Part shown: positions 1-11,197 of the stretch, piece by piece
Numbering within the stretch: the first letter of the stretch is position 1
Layout: every line of letters starts with the position of its first letter
NCBI GenBank assembly: GCA_033239525.1
Contig: BSYO01000014.1
Coordinates: 5,188,536-5,252,535 of the forward strand
Source: Nepenthes gracilis
Taxonomy: Eukaryota > Streptophyta > Magnoliopsida > Caryophyllales > Nepenthaceae
Reading direction: 5' to 3'
DNA length: 64,000 nucleotides
The notes under the pieces: generated by a model
Database searches by the model: none
What the model was told of the DNA's origin: nothing
What the model saw: only the letters and a program-made list of their open reading frames with translations
Position numbers and translations under genes: made by a program

Positions 1-116
1 GCAAGCAACCGGAGGCCAGCCGGGCAGGCAGGAGCGCCTAGCACCCAAGTCAGACGCGTCGAGGACGACGCCGAGCAGAATCAAAATTCGAATTCGAATT
101 TTGAAAATCGCCTTTG
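1..116. other. Unassigned flank left of the first LINE fragment
   Basis: This short GC-rich then AT-rich stretch is not LINE ORF1. The ORF1 reading from the right ends abruptly around 117-150, and the sequence beyond it does not continue the DUF4283 domain. I recognise no gene here. The only structure seen is a perfect palindrome at 81-104. Confidence 0.5.
81..104. repeat. 24 bp perfect palindrome
   Basis: Each half reads TCAAAATTCGAA and is followed by its exact reverse complement, so the 24 bases equal their own reverse complement. It contains two overlapping TTCGAA sites around a central GAATTC. Nothing nearby shows a function for it. Confidence 0.8.
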
Positions 117-770
117 TCAGAGCGAAATTGTCTTCGGCAGATTGTGTAGCTTAATCCAAACTGGAAATCGTTTTTGTTCATCCTTGAGAAGAGACATCCC
201 CGGCTTCCAGCATTTGAGGAAAATAGCTTTCCCAGCCATGGTCCCCTGGCCAGCCTGGAGACATTTATTCAACATCTCCTGCGAAGAGAAACGGAAGAAG
301 AAATACCCGTCTTCATTGCCGGCCGTGTGAGTGAGACCGAATCTGCCCCAAAGCTTGTTTGCAATGGCTTTGACCGCCAAGAAGTGAGGGGGGGAGTCAC
401 AGAAGTAGCCAAATAAGGAGAAGCGCCAGAAACTCTGGCCTTGTTCGATGACTTCTGCCGGAGGGGAGATAATGGACGGAGAACCACCATCGGCCACCGA
501 CGGGAAGAAAGTCAGCTCCATACGCTCCGGACGACTGTCTTTGCGCACAACTTCAGCCCAGCTAGATGAGCAACTGACCTTGCCATTAGGTTCGAAATCG
601 GAGCCCTTAGGTTTCAAGACGCCCGAAATCTTTCCTACTGGGATGGAAGGAGATGGTGCCGATGGCACTGAAGCCTTTGGAGATGATGAGGGGACAGGGG
701 AAAAGGCATCCGGAGAGAGGCCGGAGGAGGGCTCGAGGTGGTCGGCCATGATCGACGGAGGCGAATCCAT
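117..770 (-). pseudogene. LINE C ORF1, N-terminal part with DUF4283
   Basis: ORF1 of a plant L1-type LINE, probably an RNA-binding chaperone of the retrotransposition particle. The 217-residue frame has a Ser/Pro-rich leader and then a DUF4283 domain at about residues 110-217. Recognisable blocks are FSLFGYFCDSPPHF, the AIANKLWGRFGL helix, YFFFRFSSQEML, and a tail ending VWIKLHNLP. Family members normally continue after this with a WTP..GLS..AS block and a zinc knuckle. Here the frame runs into unrelated sequence and stops, so the gene is truncated. A second methionine (MAD, codon at 747-749) matches the start of the ORF1 copy at 16169 and is the likelier start. LINE A's 3' end lies immediately upstream, at about 768. 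Confidence 0.8.
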
Positions 771-3080
771 GTTTTTACTCCAAATATTTTGACTTGGAGT
801 AAAAACATAAACTGCTAGGGCATTGCCCGAGCATCTAATACATCAGAAAAGGAATAAAAATAAAACAACTCCTCTAGGAGGACAAGCGATTAACATAATC
901 CACAAAATATGGGACCAGACTAATATATGGCCAAACACAACAACCGCAGCTACCAATCCGACATGAGCATACAGCAAACGAATCACCATTCCAGCCATCG
1001 GAGAATCAGCCAAATGCTTCTTCAACAATGCAAGATTCCAACGACCGTTTGACGCGAGAACCTAAAGGGATCATCCGACAGGACAGGATTTCAGAACCAG
1101 CAACCACAAAAAAGGGGCCTGCACAAAAGCAGCAGCCACAAACCAAGAGGATCGCTGCAAAACCAGCAAAAAAACCAGCAGCAATTGCCAACCGCAGTGC
1201 ACTCATGAAACCTACAGCCGCGCAGACCAAGACCTACCGGCCACCTTAATGCGACCCTATATATCCAGTTCCCCCGACAGGCCAGCGCACACCCTACAGC
1301 ATCACTTAAAGAAGGCAGCAACATCAGCCTTCAGCAGCACAGCCAACCTCAGCATGGGCATAGACACTCGAGCAACATCGGTAGCAGCATTAATGCTACA
1401 GACCCCAGCAAGGCCACAGACACCGGAGCAATAATCGTATCACCATTAATGCAACATAACACACTGCATTACATTCCCACCAATCCCAGCTTCAAGAACC
1501 ATGCCAACCTACCTACCACGCCTAAACAATCGCACCAGAACCAGCACGCTTCGGCTAAAACTGCCAAGCAGATCAGAATACTCACATACCAGCAGGAAAG
1601 CATTCACCACAGTTCATCAACCCAGGTACCTCCACATCAGAATAAACAATGGACTCACAAAGCTTTGCACCCGCAGTAATAACTGGCAGGGACCAAAGCC
1701 AAATCTCAGGGGTCACTTCATATGGAGAAATCAACAAGATAAGTACAAAATGACCACACGGCAGGGGAGCACATTTGATCAACCAGGTGCACCTTAATCA
1801 TATGCAACGAAACATTCAGCAATGAACCGACTAAGCCATCAGCCAAAATCCAAAACGCCATAGCCCTTAGAACAAATGGAATCCGCAACGGAGTCCACCA
1901 AGATAAACACCATGGCCAGTGATTTCAGATCTCCAAGGAGATGACAGCACGGCCAGCAGAAAATTTCCAGCACTTCCACAACGCAGAAAATAGACCATCA
2001 ACCCAGCAGCTTCAGCAGGGCTTTGCCAAAACCAGCACCAGCAAAGATCACAGAAAAATCTAGCATAACAGAAGGGAAAACAGCAACAAAAGTAACCGCT
2101 TCGGCTGCATCAGCCCACAACACCAGCATCAGAAAATCGCGTAGCCACCCATCACCACATAAAACATCCTGGACACACCAGCCACATAAGATCAACCACA
2201 CAGTCGATCAGCAGCATTAAAACCGAACAGAAACAAGCAGGCCGCCAACAACAGTCATTGAGATTCCAAGCAAACGGAGCAACACAACCCGGCAATGGCA
2301 TCATACACCATCATAGCTGCCCATCCTCCACTATAGTCACCCAGTAGAGATCAACAACAGCATCATGTATTCCTTCAGCAAGCAACCAACACATCACCCG
2401 GCTGGAGGTAAAAGTCGGCAGCTTCAGAACCCAGGATTAAGTCAATTGAACACAACCATCTACAACAGAAACATCAGCGCAGCCAGCATAAACCAACCAG
2501 TTCCAACGGGCTACAACACTTGAAATCAGACCACCTCCAACGACAAACCAACAAAGAACAACCAAAGGGTAGTGAGGTCCGATGCCCCCAGCTATAAAGG
2601 GGGATCAAACAAAAATAACCGGATGCAACATCAATGGAGAAAGGAACAAGAAAACAACTACTTCAAAATGGATTTTTTTTTTTTAAGGGAAAGGCACCCA
2701 GAAACAAAATTCTTCTCTTTTTTTTTTCTTTTTTTCCTTTTTTCTATCTTTTTTTTTCTCCTTTCTTTTGTTCTTTTTTCTATTTTTTTTCCAAGTAGAG
2801 GAGATAAACCAGAAGAAACAAGGTTCAACAAAGGAAAGGGCCAAAGCACCAACGAACAACCCTCAAGAGCAAAGGGAAGTAGACAAACTCCGACGCAGAG
2901 AAAAAAACCAATAATGAGTAAATCAGCAAAAAGGAAAGAAAAAAAAATGAGCTACACCTAAATAGGGGAAGAAAAGAAAGACCAAGAAAACAGAAGACGC
3001 GAGGAAAGGGAAGGAAAGAAAAACAAAAATATATAGAAATATATGTATGATTTTTTATTTATTTATTTTTATTTTTATTT
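768..3080 (-). other. LINE A 3' untranslated region
   Basis: Long non-coding stretch after the ORF2 stop at 3081-3083. On the minus strand it begins with a TAAAA-type repeat (3049-3080), then an A/G-rich tract (a polypyrimidine tract on the plus strand at about 2670-2790). It continues with about 1.8 kb rich in CTG/TTG triplets and ends in the family 3' tail: a GCTCGGGCAATGCCCTAG block near 815-835 and a CCAAGT..ATTTGG hairpin at 780-797. LINE B's 3' UTR (6719-9406) has the same layout, so this is a family trait and not an unrelated neighbour. Open frames in it are low-complexity and are not genes. Confidence 0.7.
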
Positions 3081-3280
3081 TTATAAATTCCAACGCCTAG
3101 CCAACGATTGGTTGGGGCGACCAGCACGAGGCAATGAGGCCTTCAATTTGTCCCGAACAGCGTTTGATATCTGAGAGCATATATGGGAAATGTCCTGAGG
3201 TAAGGATTTCTCAAAGATACGGTTGTTACGTTCTCTCCAAATGTAATAAACAGTTGCCGCAAGAGAGAGGCGTCTAGACA
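3081..3280 (-). pseudogene. LINE A ORF2, extreme C-terminus
   Basis: About 66 residues that complete ORF2 and end in RRWNL before a stop. The conserved block is RLSLAATVYYIWRERNNRIF, the part that follows the zf-RVT domain in plant LINE ORF2. It was split from the rest of zf-RVT by the insertion at 3281-4710. LINE B carries the same block at 6515-6590. Confidence 0.8.
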
Positions 3281-4710
3281 TTTTTTTTGGTAAGTGTGTA
3301 TTTTGGATTAAAGGGAGAAAAGAAATTTACAAAACCTATGTTATAACTCCAAGTTTTTTGACATTGGAGTTAGAACATAAAATACTAGGGCATACCCCGA
3401 GCACCTAGTACATCAGAGTATAACTCAAAAACCTCTAGGAGGAACAATCTAATAGACCAAAAATGAACAGAGTCATTTTACATAATAAAAAACTAAATGC
3501 ACCCCAAGTATTTCAGTAGTTGGAAGCAACACGCAACATCGCTCCAACGCCAGCAGGAAATCAGGAAGAATCGCACTTTCAGGGGCTCCCATCAGATCGG
3601 CATCCATCAAAGATGAGCAAGGACACGGAAATCAGCCATTCCACCTTCAAGCGAGGCCAAGTAAGCATCAAGACCAAAGATATGGCACCAGTGGCAAAAA
3701 GAGGCACCCTGACCATTCGCAAGCATCCACCATCATCGGCCCGGCTGATCAAGAACCTGCCTTGAGAAGGGGACCTACATCAAAATCATTGGATGCCTCG
3801 TCGGCATCCAACAGCCCGGTTTCCCACCAGCTTTCATGCATCCAAATCATTGGACCAACATAGGACCTACATCAAAATCCTTGATTCCAAAGAATCACAC
3901 CTTGACAGGGAGCTGGATGATGCAAAGAACCAACTGCTATCCAACACTTTGATCAACAGCGGGAACACAATCCAAAAGCGATTAGCCGAGATAAGTAGCT
4001 CACCATCCGATTAAGGACATTCGGACAAAGACAAAGATTCAAGAATCGCATCGAGCCAAACCGATAGCTGCGTCAACAATAAGCTGGAGATAGCAATTGC
4101 GAAAGACCAGCATAATAACAGGACCATGGGCACCAACAGTTGCTTCCATTCACCCATCAGCATCAGCCAACAGCAGTACATATCAACCACCAGGGGTTCA
4201 GCGCAACACATCTCAACCAAACAGCTTCAAGCCTGGATGGGAATGTGCTCCACCAAATCAGCAACGGCCAGCAGCGCCTCACTGAAGCCCCATAGCAGAC
4301 AATGCACCAGCAGCCCACCTCAGCAGGACCAACATTAGCCCAGATCATACAATCAGATTCAGACCAACATTAGCTCGAAGGAAAGAAAATTGCACTAGGC
4401 AACGGCAGCAGAGCACCACCACAACAAGGCCCTGCTAAGACAAACCACAACAAAGCCGCCTGCACCCACTACCTCAATTGCAAGCAGCAGTTGCAGTTGC
4501 CATTTAGCCACTCCTGGCAGTAGGCAATGCATAACAGGAGATCATCACAAATCGGCCAAAAGGATCAGCCAACGAAGGATCATCATCCAATGCAGTCCAA
4601 ACAGAACTGTTGCAAAGCAACAACAGCAACAAACTGGCAGTATTAACCAGACAATAGCAATCCAAGAGACTGCTACACAATCGCACCACATTATAGCAGC
4701 GAACAGACAG
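3281..4710 (-). mobile_element. 5'-truncated LINE-family copy inserted in LINE A ORF2
   Basis: A 1,430 bp insertion whose poly(A) is the T-run at 3281-3288. It is flanked by an exact 12 bp duplication GGCGTCTAGACA (3269-3280 and 4711-4722). It holds only 3' UTR-type sequence and the conserved 3' tail (hairpin at 3349-3366; GGGGTATGCCC at about 3389-3400). Its 5' part, read on the minus strand from 4690, is closely similar to the plus-strand element at 17886-18050: both carry GGATGATGATCCTTCGTTGG, followed closely by TTATGCATTGC. It is therefore a truncated copy of that subfamily. Poly(A), 5' truncation and the duplication fit target-primed reverse transcription. Confidence 0.88.
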
Positions 4711-5380
4711 GGCGTCTAGACAAAGCATTTAGATTCTTGCCTTTCCAGATGTAGGCAGCCCAATTGACGTTTTGAGACCAGTTTGGGTATGGCCAATAAA
4801 TATCGGCATTCCGTTGGATGGTGGTCCACACGGAATTGGAAAACGGACAGGAGAAGAAAAGATGGTCATGGTTTTCAGCATCCGAGTCACAAAGAGAGCA
4901 AGTGAGGGATAGGTTTGGGACACCGCGAACCCGGTCAGATGTATTAAGCCTGCCTTTGATTGCCAACCAAAGGGTAAAGGCGTGGGTAGGAATATGGAAT
5001 GGGCCCCATACTAACTTGGTCCAACACAGTTTCAGCTTGGGGGGGTGAATAAGGAGGTAGGCAGTCTTAGCCGTAAAGACACCGTTGTGGCTACCAACCC
5101 ATTTCAGGGAGTCTTTTCGCCCGATGTTGGGTGGATAGTTGGGCATATTTTCGGCGAGACTAGAAACCTCCTGATCATAAGGGTTAGGCCAAGCCCATTG
5201 GTCATTTCTGATTATCTGAGAAACCTTGGCGTCCTCAGATAACCCAGTGATAGTACGAATGCGGTCAGTGCTGACCCTACTGAGGGGGCCGGTAGGATCC
5301 CAGTGGTCATGCCAGACAAAGGTATCCTTGCCATCACCAATGATCTTAGTAGTGTGAGCACACATGAAAGGACGAAGATT
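4711..5380 (-). pseudogene. LINE A ORF2, zf-RVT region
   Basis: About 220 residues of the zinc-binding reverse-transcriptase-associated domain (zf-RVT) found C-terminal to RT in plant LINEs. Visible are KIIGDGKDTFVWHDHW, FTAKTAYLLI, FTLWLAIKGRLNTSDRV and a Cys/His cluster TCSLCDSDAENHDHLFFSC. The frame is open across the segment. Upstream it continues at 9407, beyond the LINE B insertion; downstream it continues at 3280, beyond the 3281-4710 insertion. The last 11 bases, GGACGAAGATT (5370-5380), are one copy of LINE B's target duplication. Confidence 0.85.
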
Positions 5381-6718
5381 GCAAATCTTCGGTTTGCAAA
5401 TCTCTCGGTTTCTGATTGCAAATCTCTCACTAATAGAATCACTAAGAGGATCACTTCATGGAAAAGTAGATGGCTCTCCTTTGGTGGGTGACTGCAACTC
5501 GTTGCCTCCATCCTTTCCTCTATACACCTCTACTGGGCCTCTCTTTTTATTTTGCCCAAAACCATCCTTAAAGCAATTGATGGTATTTTACGCCGTTTCC
5601 TTTGGAATGGTTCTTCAGAAGGCAGAGTTAGTGCTAAAGTAGCATGGCACGACATTTGCTTCCCCAAGTCGGAAGGTGGGCTGGGTATCAAGAACCTATT
5701 GGATCAAAATAAGGCTCTCAATTGTAAGCTTCTTTGGCGTCTCTTAACTAAAGACCCGAATTCGGCCTGGTCCTCTTGGATTTATAAGAACAGAATCAAA
5801 TACCGGTGCATTTGGACCCCGAAAATCCCGGCATGCCCCTTGGAGTGGCGCAAGATTATGGAACCGAGGCCTTTCATGCGCGCCTACTGTCACAAGGACA
5901 TTGGGGATGGTTCGATACCTTCCTCTCGGCACGACAATTGGCACCCCCTCGGCCCCCTGAGTGAGGTGAGTACTGATCGTACCCGCCTTGTTTCGGGTCT
6001 GCACCAGGATGTTAAGGTTGATGCAATAATCAGGAATAATGGATGGCCTTGGCCTAACCCTTTTGACACTGAGATATCCCACCTGGCCATGAATATGCCA
6101 AAAAATCCACCCCGTAGCAATCAAAAAGACTCTTTGAGGTGGATTGGGAATGCCATGAGAAAATTCACGGCTAAGTCTTCATACCATCTCCTCCATCCTC
6201 CCAAACCTAAGGTTAATTGGGCTCTTTTGGTGTGGGGTCCATCCCATATCCCATCCAACGCCTTTACCCTTTGGCTTGCCATAAAGGGCAGATTGAATAC
6301 CATTGACCGCGTCCATTATATCCCAAACTTGTCTCCCCGCTGCTCACTCTGCAACACAGGAAATGAAGATCTTGGTCATCTGTTCTTTTTTTGCCAATTC
6401 TCCAGAGCCTTATGGGATAATGTTCGAAGACACTCCGGTATCCATTGGCTCCATCCTAAATGGAATCAAAACATATCTTGGGTTGCTTCTATCTGGAAAG
6501 GGAAAAACCTTCTGGCTGTCTCTAAACGATTATCTCTGGCCGCCACGGTTTATTTTATATGGAGGGAGTGAAATAACCGTATATTCCAAAAATCATCCCC
6601 CCAGGACATTTCCCAAATTTTCTCTTAGGTGGTCAATGTTGTGAGACTGAAATTAATGACCATCTTGGTGCCTGACAGGGGTGTCTCCAGATCGACTCGG
6701 ATGCGGTGGGGTATATAA
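5381..6718 (+). pseudogene. LINE B ORF2 C-terminal third (RT thumb and zf-RVT)
   Basis: One reading frame runs the whole length with no frameshift and three internal stops: TGA at 5489-5491 (family consensus FGGRLQL), TGA at 6569-6571 (consensus WRERNNRIF) and TAG at 6626-6628 (consensus QIFSQVVN). The frame shows SLTNRITKRITSWKSRWLSF, ILRRFLWNGSSEG, zf-RVT with CSLCNTGNEDLGHLFFFC, and the terminal RLSLAATVYFIWRE block. The N-terminal endonuclease and most of RT are missing by 5' truncation. It is clearly homologous to LINE A ORF2 (9407-10186, 4711-5380, 3081-3280). Confidence 0.88.
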
Positions 6719-9406
6719 AAATAAAAAAATAAAAAAAATAAAAAATAATAAAAAATAAAAAAATAAATGAAAAATGGAAAAATGCGGGGTTGAGTTTGAA
6801 TTGTTGATGAAGCTGCCCCCTTGCCTTCTGATTGATCTTTGGCGGTTATTGCCTTCCTATCGTGTTGTGTCTGCAACTATTGTCGATTGGTTCGGATGGG
6901 CCCTTTGGGATTTGGTTCCCGGTTTTGGCTTGTTTGTCCATTCATAATAATATGCATTGTGTTATCGAATTTGGGTGGGTTGTTGCTTGGATCCTGTACT
7001 GTCCCATCCCCCAACTCTGTCTCCCCTCCCCCTCCCAAAAAAAAAAAGTGTGTGAGTGTGTGTTTTATGCTTGGCACTCCTGGCTGTGCTGGGGTTGTGA
7101 TTGCTGTTGCAACCTGTTGGGCGGTCTGGCCCATTTGTTGGGGCTGTTTGGCTGATGGTTGGCTGATGAAGTGGGTTGGTGCTGGCTTCTAGATGTTGAC
7201 TTCCTTGCAGATGATGTTGCAACTTATCTGCCCAGAATTTAGGAATTTGGTGCTTATGTCACAAATTTGGATAAGTGCTGATTCTTTATGGTAATGGTGG
7301 AGTCTTGGTGTGCTGGAGTTTGCTGCTGTCAGTGAACAGCTAAATGAGTATAGTGGCAGCAGTTGTTTGGTTTCTGCTAATGCTGTTTGGGGATTGAGCT
7401 GGTGATGCTGGGGCGGAATGATATTGGTGGTATGGTGCGGGGTATGATGCTGTTTCATGGGTGCTGCAATTCATGGCGTTTTTGGAATGTATTGATTTAA
7501 AACCAGGGTGCTGAAGGATGCTACTGGCACCATCCAGTATGCTGCTTGGCAGTTCAAGCCGATGGGCATGTGGATGCCCCGGGTTTTTCTGATCTGATGT
7601 AGTCTCAGCCAGAGGCAGATGAATTTATGGGTGCTGCATTTCGTCTACTGAACTCTGCTATTGGGCTATTTGGCTTGGAAGGTTGGCTGGCATGGTTAAG
7701 GAGCTGGGTTTGTGAGTGAATGTAATGATGTATCTCATAATACATTAAAGTTGCTGCTGTTGATGCTCGGGTGTATATGGTTATACTGGGGTTGCTGCAT
7801 TAATGCTACTACTGCTGTTGCTCGGATTTTTGTGGCTGGGGTCGGTAGATTGTGCCTCCTCTTTGTTGCTTCCGTGGCATACTCCCTGTGGAGTGCTGGG
7901 CTTGAGAATGGTTGCTGCTGATATTTGTTTCTCCTCTGCGGCCATTCTTATGCTGGATGTTGGGCTGATAATGAATGAATGAGTAAGGTCTCTTGTTGCA
8001 GATGATTGGCATCTGCTTTCTAATGCTTGGCTGGGGGATGAAGACAGTATTGATGGTTTTGGTAGAGTTGGCCTACATGCACACTCATGCTGGTGCTGGG
8101 AGCATTGGTGCCCATGGAACCTAGCATGTTCATCATTCTGAGGGGCTGTGATGCTGAAGTTTGATGTTGTGCTGGTTTTGGCTGCCATAGGTGTTGTGGT
8201 GTGGGATGTGTTACAGAAACATTCTGAGCTGACCTGTTTGCTTCCTAAAGATGAAGCATGGATTGGTTCTGGGGAGATATGTTGCAAGGGTATGATGATG
8301 ATGCCCATGGTTTCTGCCTCAGGTTTTGTTGGCTCATTCTTTGTTGTCCACTATTCTGTGTCACTATTTGGTTGCTTAATGTGCTGTCTGTGCTGCGGTG
8401 CTGGTGCTGATTGTATACATTGTGATGCTCTGTAATGATGTGGCTGCTCTAAGTCTGTGCTGGATGTTGCTATTCTGAATGTTTTCTGTTTTCCTTACAT
8501 TTTATAATGTGATCCATATATTCTACTGCGGTTGTGCAGAAGTGCAAAACTCTCTGTTAGCTGGAATGCTAGAATGCTGTCCTGTTTTGGGGCTGTAAAT
8601 GCTGCTGGCCCTGAACTCGGCTGTTATGCTTCTAGGTAGGTGCGGCTGCTTATATTGCACTGAAGCAAATGAAGGTACTGATTTGATTGCTCTCTCACGG
8701 TGCTTTCCTCGGTTTGCTGCCCGGTTGCTGCTTGATTTTGCAAATGTGTTGAGGCCCGGTAGTTGCTGTCCTAAGCTTTGAAGTTCAATTAGTTTGGCTG
8801 CTAAAGATCTGCCACTGATTTGGTGCACCGATGTGGAAGCTTACAGCTGATTGAAACCTGAGATAGTGCTTGTTTGACTATCGGTTGGCGCGCTTCTCCT
8901 GTCGTTTGATTTGCCTGCTGATTGATGCTGTGTTCGAAAGCAGTCAGTTTTGCTGTGTTCAGAAGCTAATTGCCTGCAGATATGCCTGCTAAACAATTCA
9001 GTTTTGCTGCTGTTGCAGTTTTTGATGGCGTTGGGGCGGTGGGCGTGATGCAGCTGCCTATTGCTTCATGATGTTGGAAATATTGGGGTGCATTTAGGTT
9101 GTGGGTAGCATTGTGTTGCAGTAGCAAGTTGCTGCGGGGCGATCGGATGCTGTTGATCCAGTCGTCTTGGGAGTAACTGCTTTTGATTCTGCTTATGTAA
9201 AATGACAGTGTTCATTTTCTATCTTCCGTTAGATCGCTCCACTTAGAGGTTTTTTTGTGGTTCTTTCTGATGTACCAGTCGCTCGGGGTATGCCCTAGCG
9301 TTTTATGTTCTAATTCCAAGTCAAGAAACTTGGAGTTATAACATTATTTTTTTGTAATTTTTTTCTCCCATAAATCCAAAATACACACTTACTTACCAAA
9401 AAAAAA
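6719..9406 (+). other. LINE B 3' UTR and conserved 3' tail
   Basis: About 2.7 kb without a gene. It starts with an AAATA-rich tract (6716-6780), has a short A-run and TG repeat near 7038-7062, and is otherwise dominated by CTG, TTG and TGG triplets. The end carries the family tail: GCTCGGGGTATGCCCTAG at about 9283-9300, the hairpin CCAAGTCAAGAAACTTGG at 9316-9333, TTTTTTCTCCCATAAATCC, then poly(A). Open frames on either strand are low-complexity by-products of the triplet bias. Confidence 0.75.
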
Positions 9407-10186
9407 GGACGAAGATTCATGATCTTCTTCCGGCTCCGGGGAGCAGAGTCGGGACTTTGAGAGTCCAAATACAACGGTCCTTGATTCTAGTCTTGTGGAT
9501 CCGGGAAGACCAAGCCGAATCGGGATCTTTAGACATGATGCGCCAAAAGAGTTTGCAGATGAGGGCTTTATTTTGAGCCCGCAAATTCTGAGACCCAATC
9601 CTCCTTCGTTCTTGGGTAGTGGATATCGCCTGTGCCACTTTTGCAATAGCCTTTCCCTCCGAAGATCCATTCCAAAGGAACCGCCTTAAGATGCAGTTGA
9701 TTTGCTTGAGAATGGATTTGGGTAAGATGAAGATCAAAGTCCAATAGAGGTGGACAGATGATAGAATAGAGGCAATCAATTGTAGTCGGCCGCCGAAGGA
9801 GAGCCACCAATTCTTCCATGATTTAATGCGCCGGGTAATTTTCTCAGTGAGGGTCATACAATCTCGAATCGACAGCCTGGTAAATATCAGAGGGACGCCA
9901 AGGTATCTGATGGGGAGAGAGCCCACTTTAAAACCCAAAACATCAACGATATTCTGAATAAGGGCAGGGTCTTTAGAGCATAAGAAGATCTCGCTCTTAT
10001 TTATGTTCGCCGACAGGCCAGAAAGCCAATGAAATTCCTCAAGGCAATCCTTGAGAATCTGGATGGAGCATACGTCAGCATGAGAGAAGAGGAGAAGATT
10101 ATCAGCAAAGGCCAGCATGACAGTGTGAGTCGCATCACACTTCCAATGAAATTTGAAATTATTGTTCCTGCGGCCCTTGAGGTCAA
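9407..10186 (-). pseudogene. LINE A ORF2, RT active site and thumb
   Basis: This continues the RT from 11198 after removal of the insertion at 10187-11197; the joined minus-strand reading is RCFYL then KGRRNNNFKFHWK. The catalytic box reads MLAFADNLLLFSHAD, so the usual FADD is FADN and the second catalytic aspartate is replaced. Downstream are EFHWLSGLSANINKSE, IRYLGVPL, ITRRIKSWKNWWLSFGGR and ILRRFLWNGSSEG, as in LINE B. The frame then breaks around 9600-9640, and a stop falls near 9417 before the reading resumes across the LINE B insertion. Confidence 0.85.
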
Positions 10187-11197
10187 TTTTTTTTTTGGTA
10201 AGCAAGTATTTTGGATTAATGGGAGAAAAAATTACAAAATCGATGTTTTATCACCAAGTATTTTGACTTGGGAGTAAAACATAACCCGCTGGGGCATACT
10301 CCGAGCAACAAGTACATCCGGAGGTACATAACAAACCTCTAGGAGGCCAACGTTCTACAGAACCTATAGAAAATGAAAAGTATTACAGCACAATACAGCG
10401 GGTCCAACCCCCTGCAACCCAAGACAGCCGACGCTGTAATGAACTAGCAGCAACAAAGAAATTCGCCAATCCAGGTTCAAAAATCCACACAGCTATGGGA
10501 GCTACAGCAACTTTGCCAGATCTGCCAGCATCCATACATCTAAGACACCAAAATGGATCCAGGATATCTAGCATCCACATCCAGGTCAAATCAAATCAAC
10601 ATCGACTGATAACATCAGTAAGGAATAACTTCAGCAGGCTCAGTACTGCTCCAGCAGCCAAAACAGAAAGCAGCCTCCAGCTTATCAATTCCATGCAAAC
10701 CGCATAGGAGGAGAATATGAAGAAGCAGGGACAGATGCCTTCCAACACAGCAACCGGATTCTGCACCATTCCAACATCTGTTGCTGAAACTGGCTACATA
10801 AGAAAACAAGTCTCCACCAGCTTCAGCATTTCTGCCAAAGGGATCTTCATACCATCCGTGGGCCTTTTCAACACCACATTGCGGCCGCCTTCAACAGCAA
10901 CAGTAGAGAAAACAGCATCCAAGAATTACACCACTGGGACCAGCATGCTAATAACAACAGCAGGGTATTATGGACAGCAAGGAACAGCCTCAGTAAAGGC
11001 AAAGCAGCGTTGGCATCAAGAGCGGCATCCTTCAGCAACAGCAAGAATTAGTTAACCCACAGCATCCATCAGCTGATAGCAGTTCCCATCAGCGGCAGTT
11101 TACCCCGAAAACAAACGGCAACCAATACGCATCAGCATCCCTAGGGAAGTAGCACCATTAGCAACTTCGGCAAGTAGAAATCATGATTGCATCAGCA
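10187..11197 (-). mobile_element. 5'-truncated LINE-family copy inserted in the LINE A RT
   Basis: A 1,011 bp insertion with poly(A) as the T-run 10187-10196. It is flanked by an 8 bp near-identical duplication, GAGGTCAA (10179-10186) and GAGGTAAA (11198-11205). It holds only 3' UTR sequence (CAG/CAT/CAA-rich on the plus strand) and the conserved 3' tail: CCAAGTATTTTGACTTGG at 10254-10271 and GGGGCATACTCCGAGC near 10285. I see no coding capacity. Confidence 0.82.

Larger units (their letters stand above)
5381..9406 (+). mobile_element. LINE B: 5'-truncated LINE inserted in LINE A
   Basis: A 4,026 bp insertion in the opposite orientation to its host. GGACGAAGATT stands at 5370-5380 and again at 9407-9417; with three preceding A residues the match extends to 14 bases. 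It contains the last third of ORF2, a TAA stop at 6716-6718, an AAATA-rich tract, 2.7 kb of CTG/TTG-rich 3' UTR, the conserved 3' tail and a poly(A) at about 9398-9406. Because one duplication pair encloses both coding end and long UTR, they belong to one element. This is the best evidence for the family's true 3' structure. Confidence 0.88.

Noticed and set aside
7781..8308. 175-codon minus-strand ORF in LINE B's 3' UTR
   Set aside because: Ser/Gln/His-rich product of the reversed CTG/TTG triplet bias; opposite to the element's sense and not conserved in LINE A.
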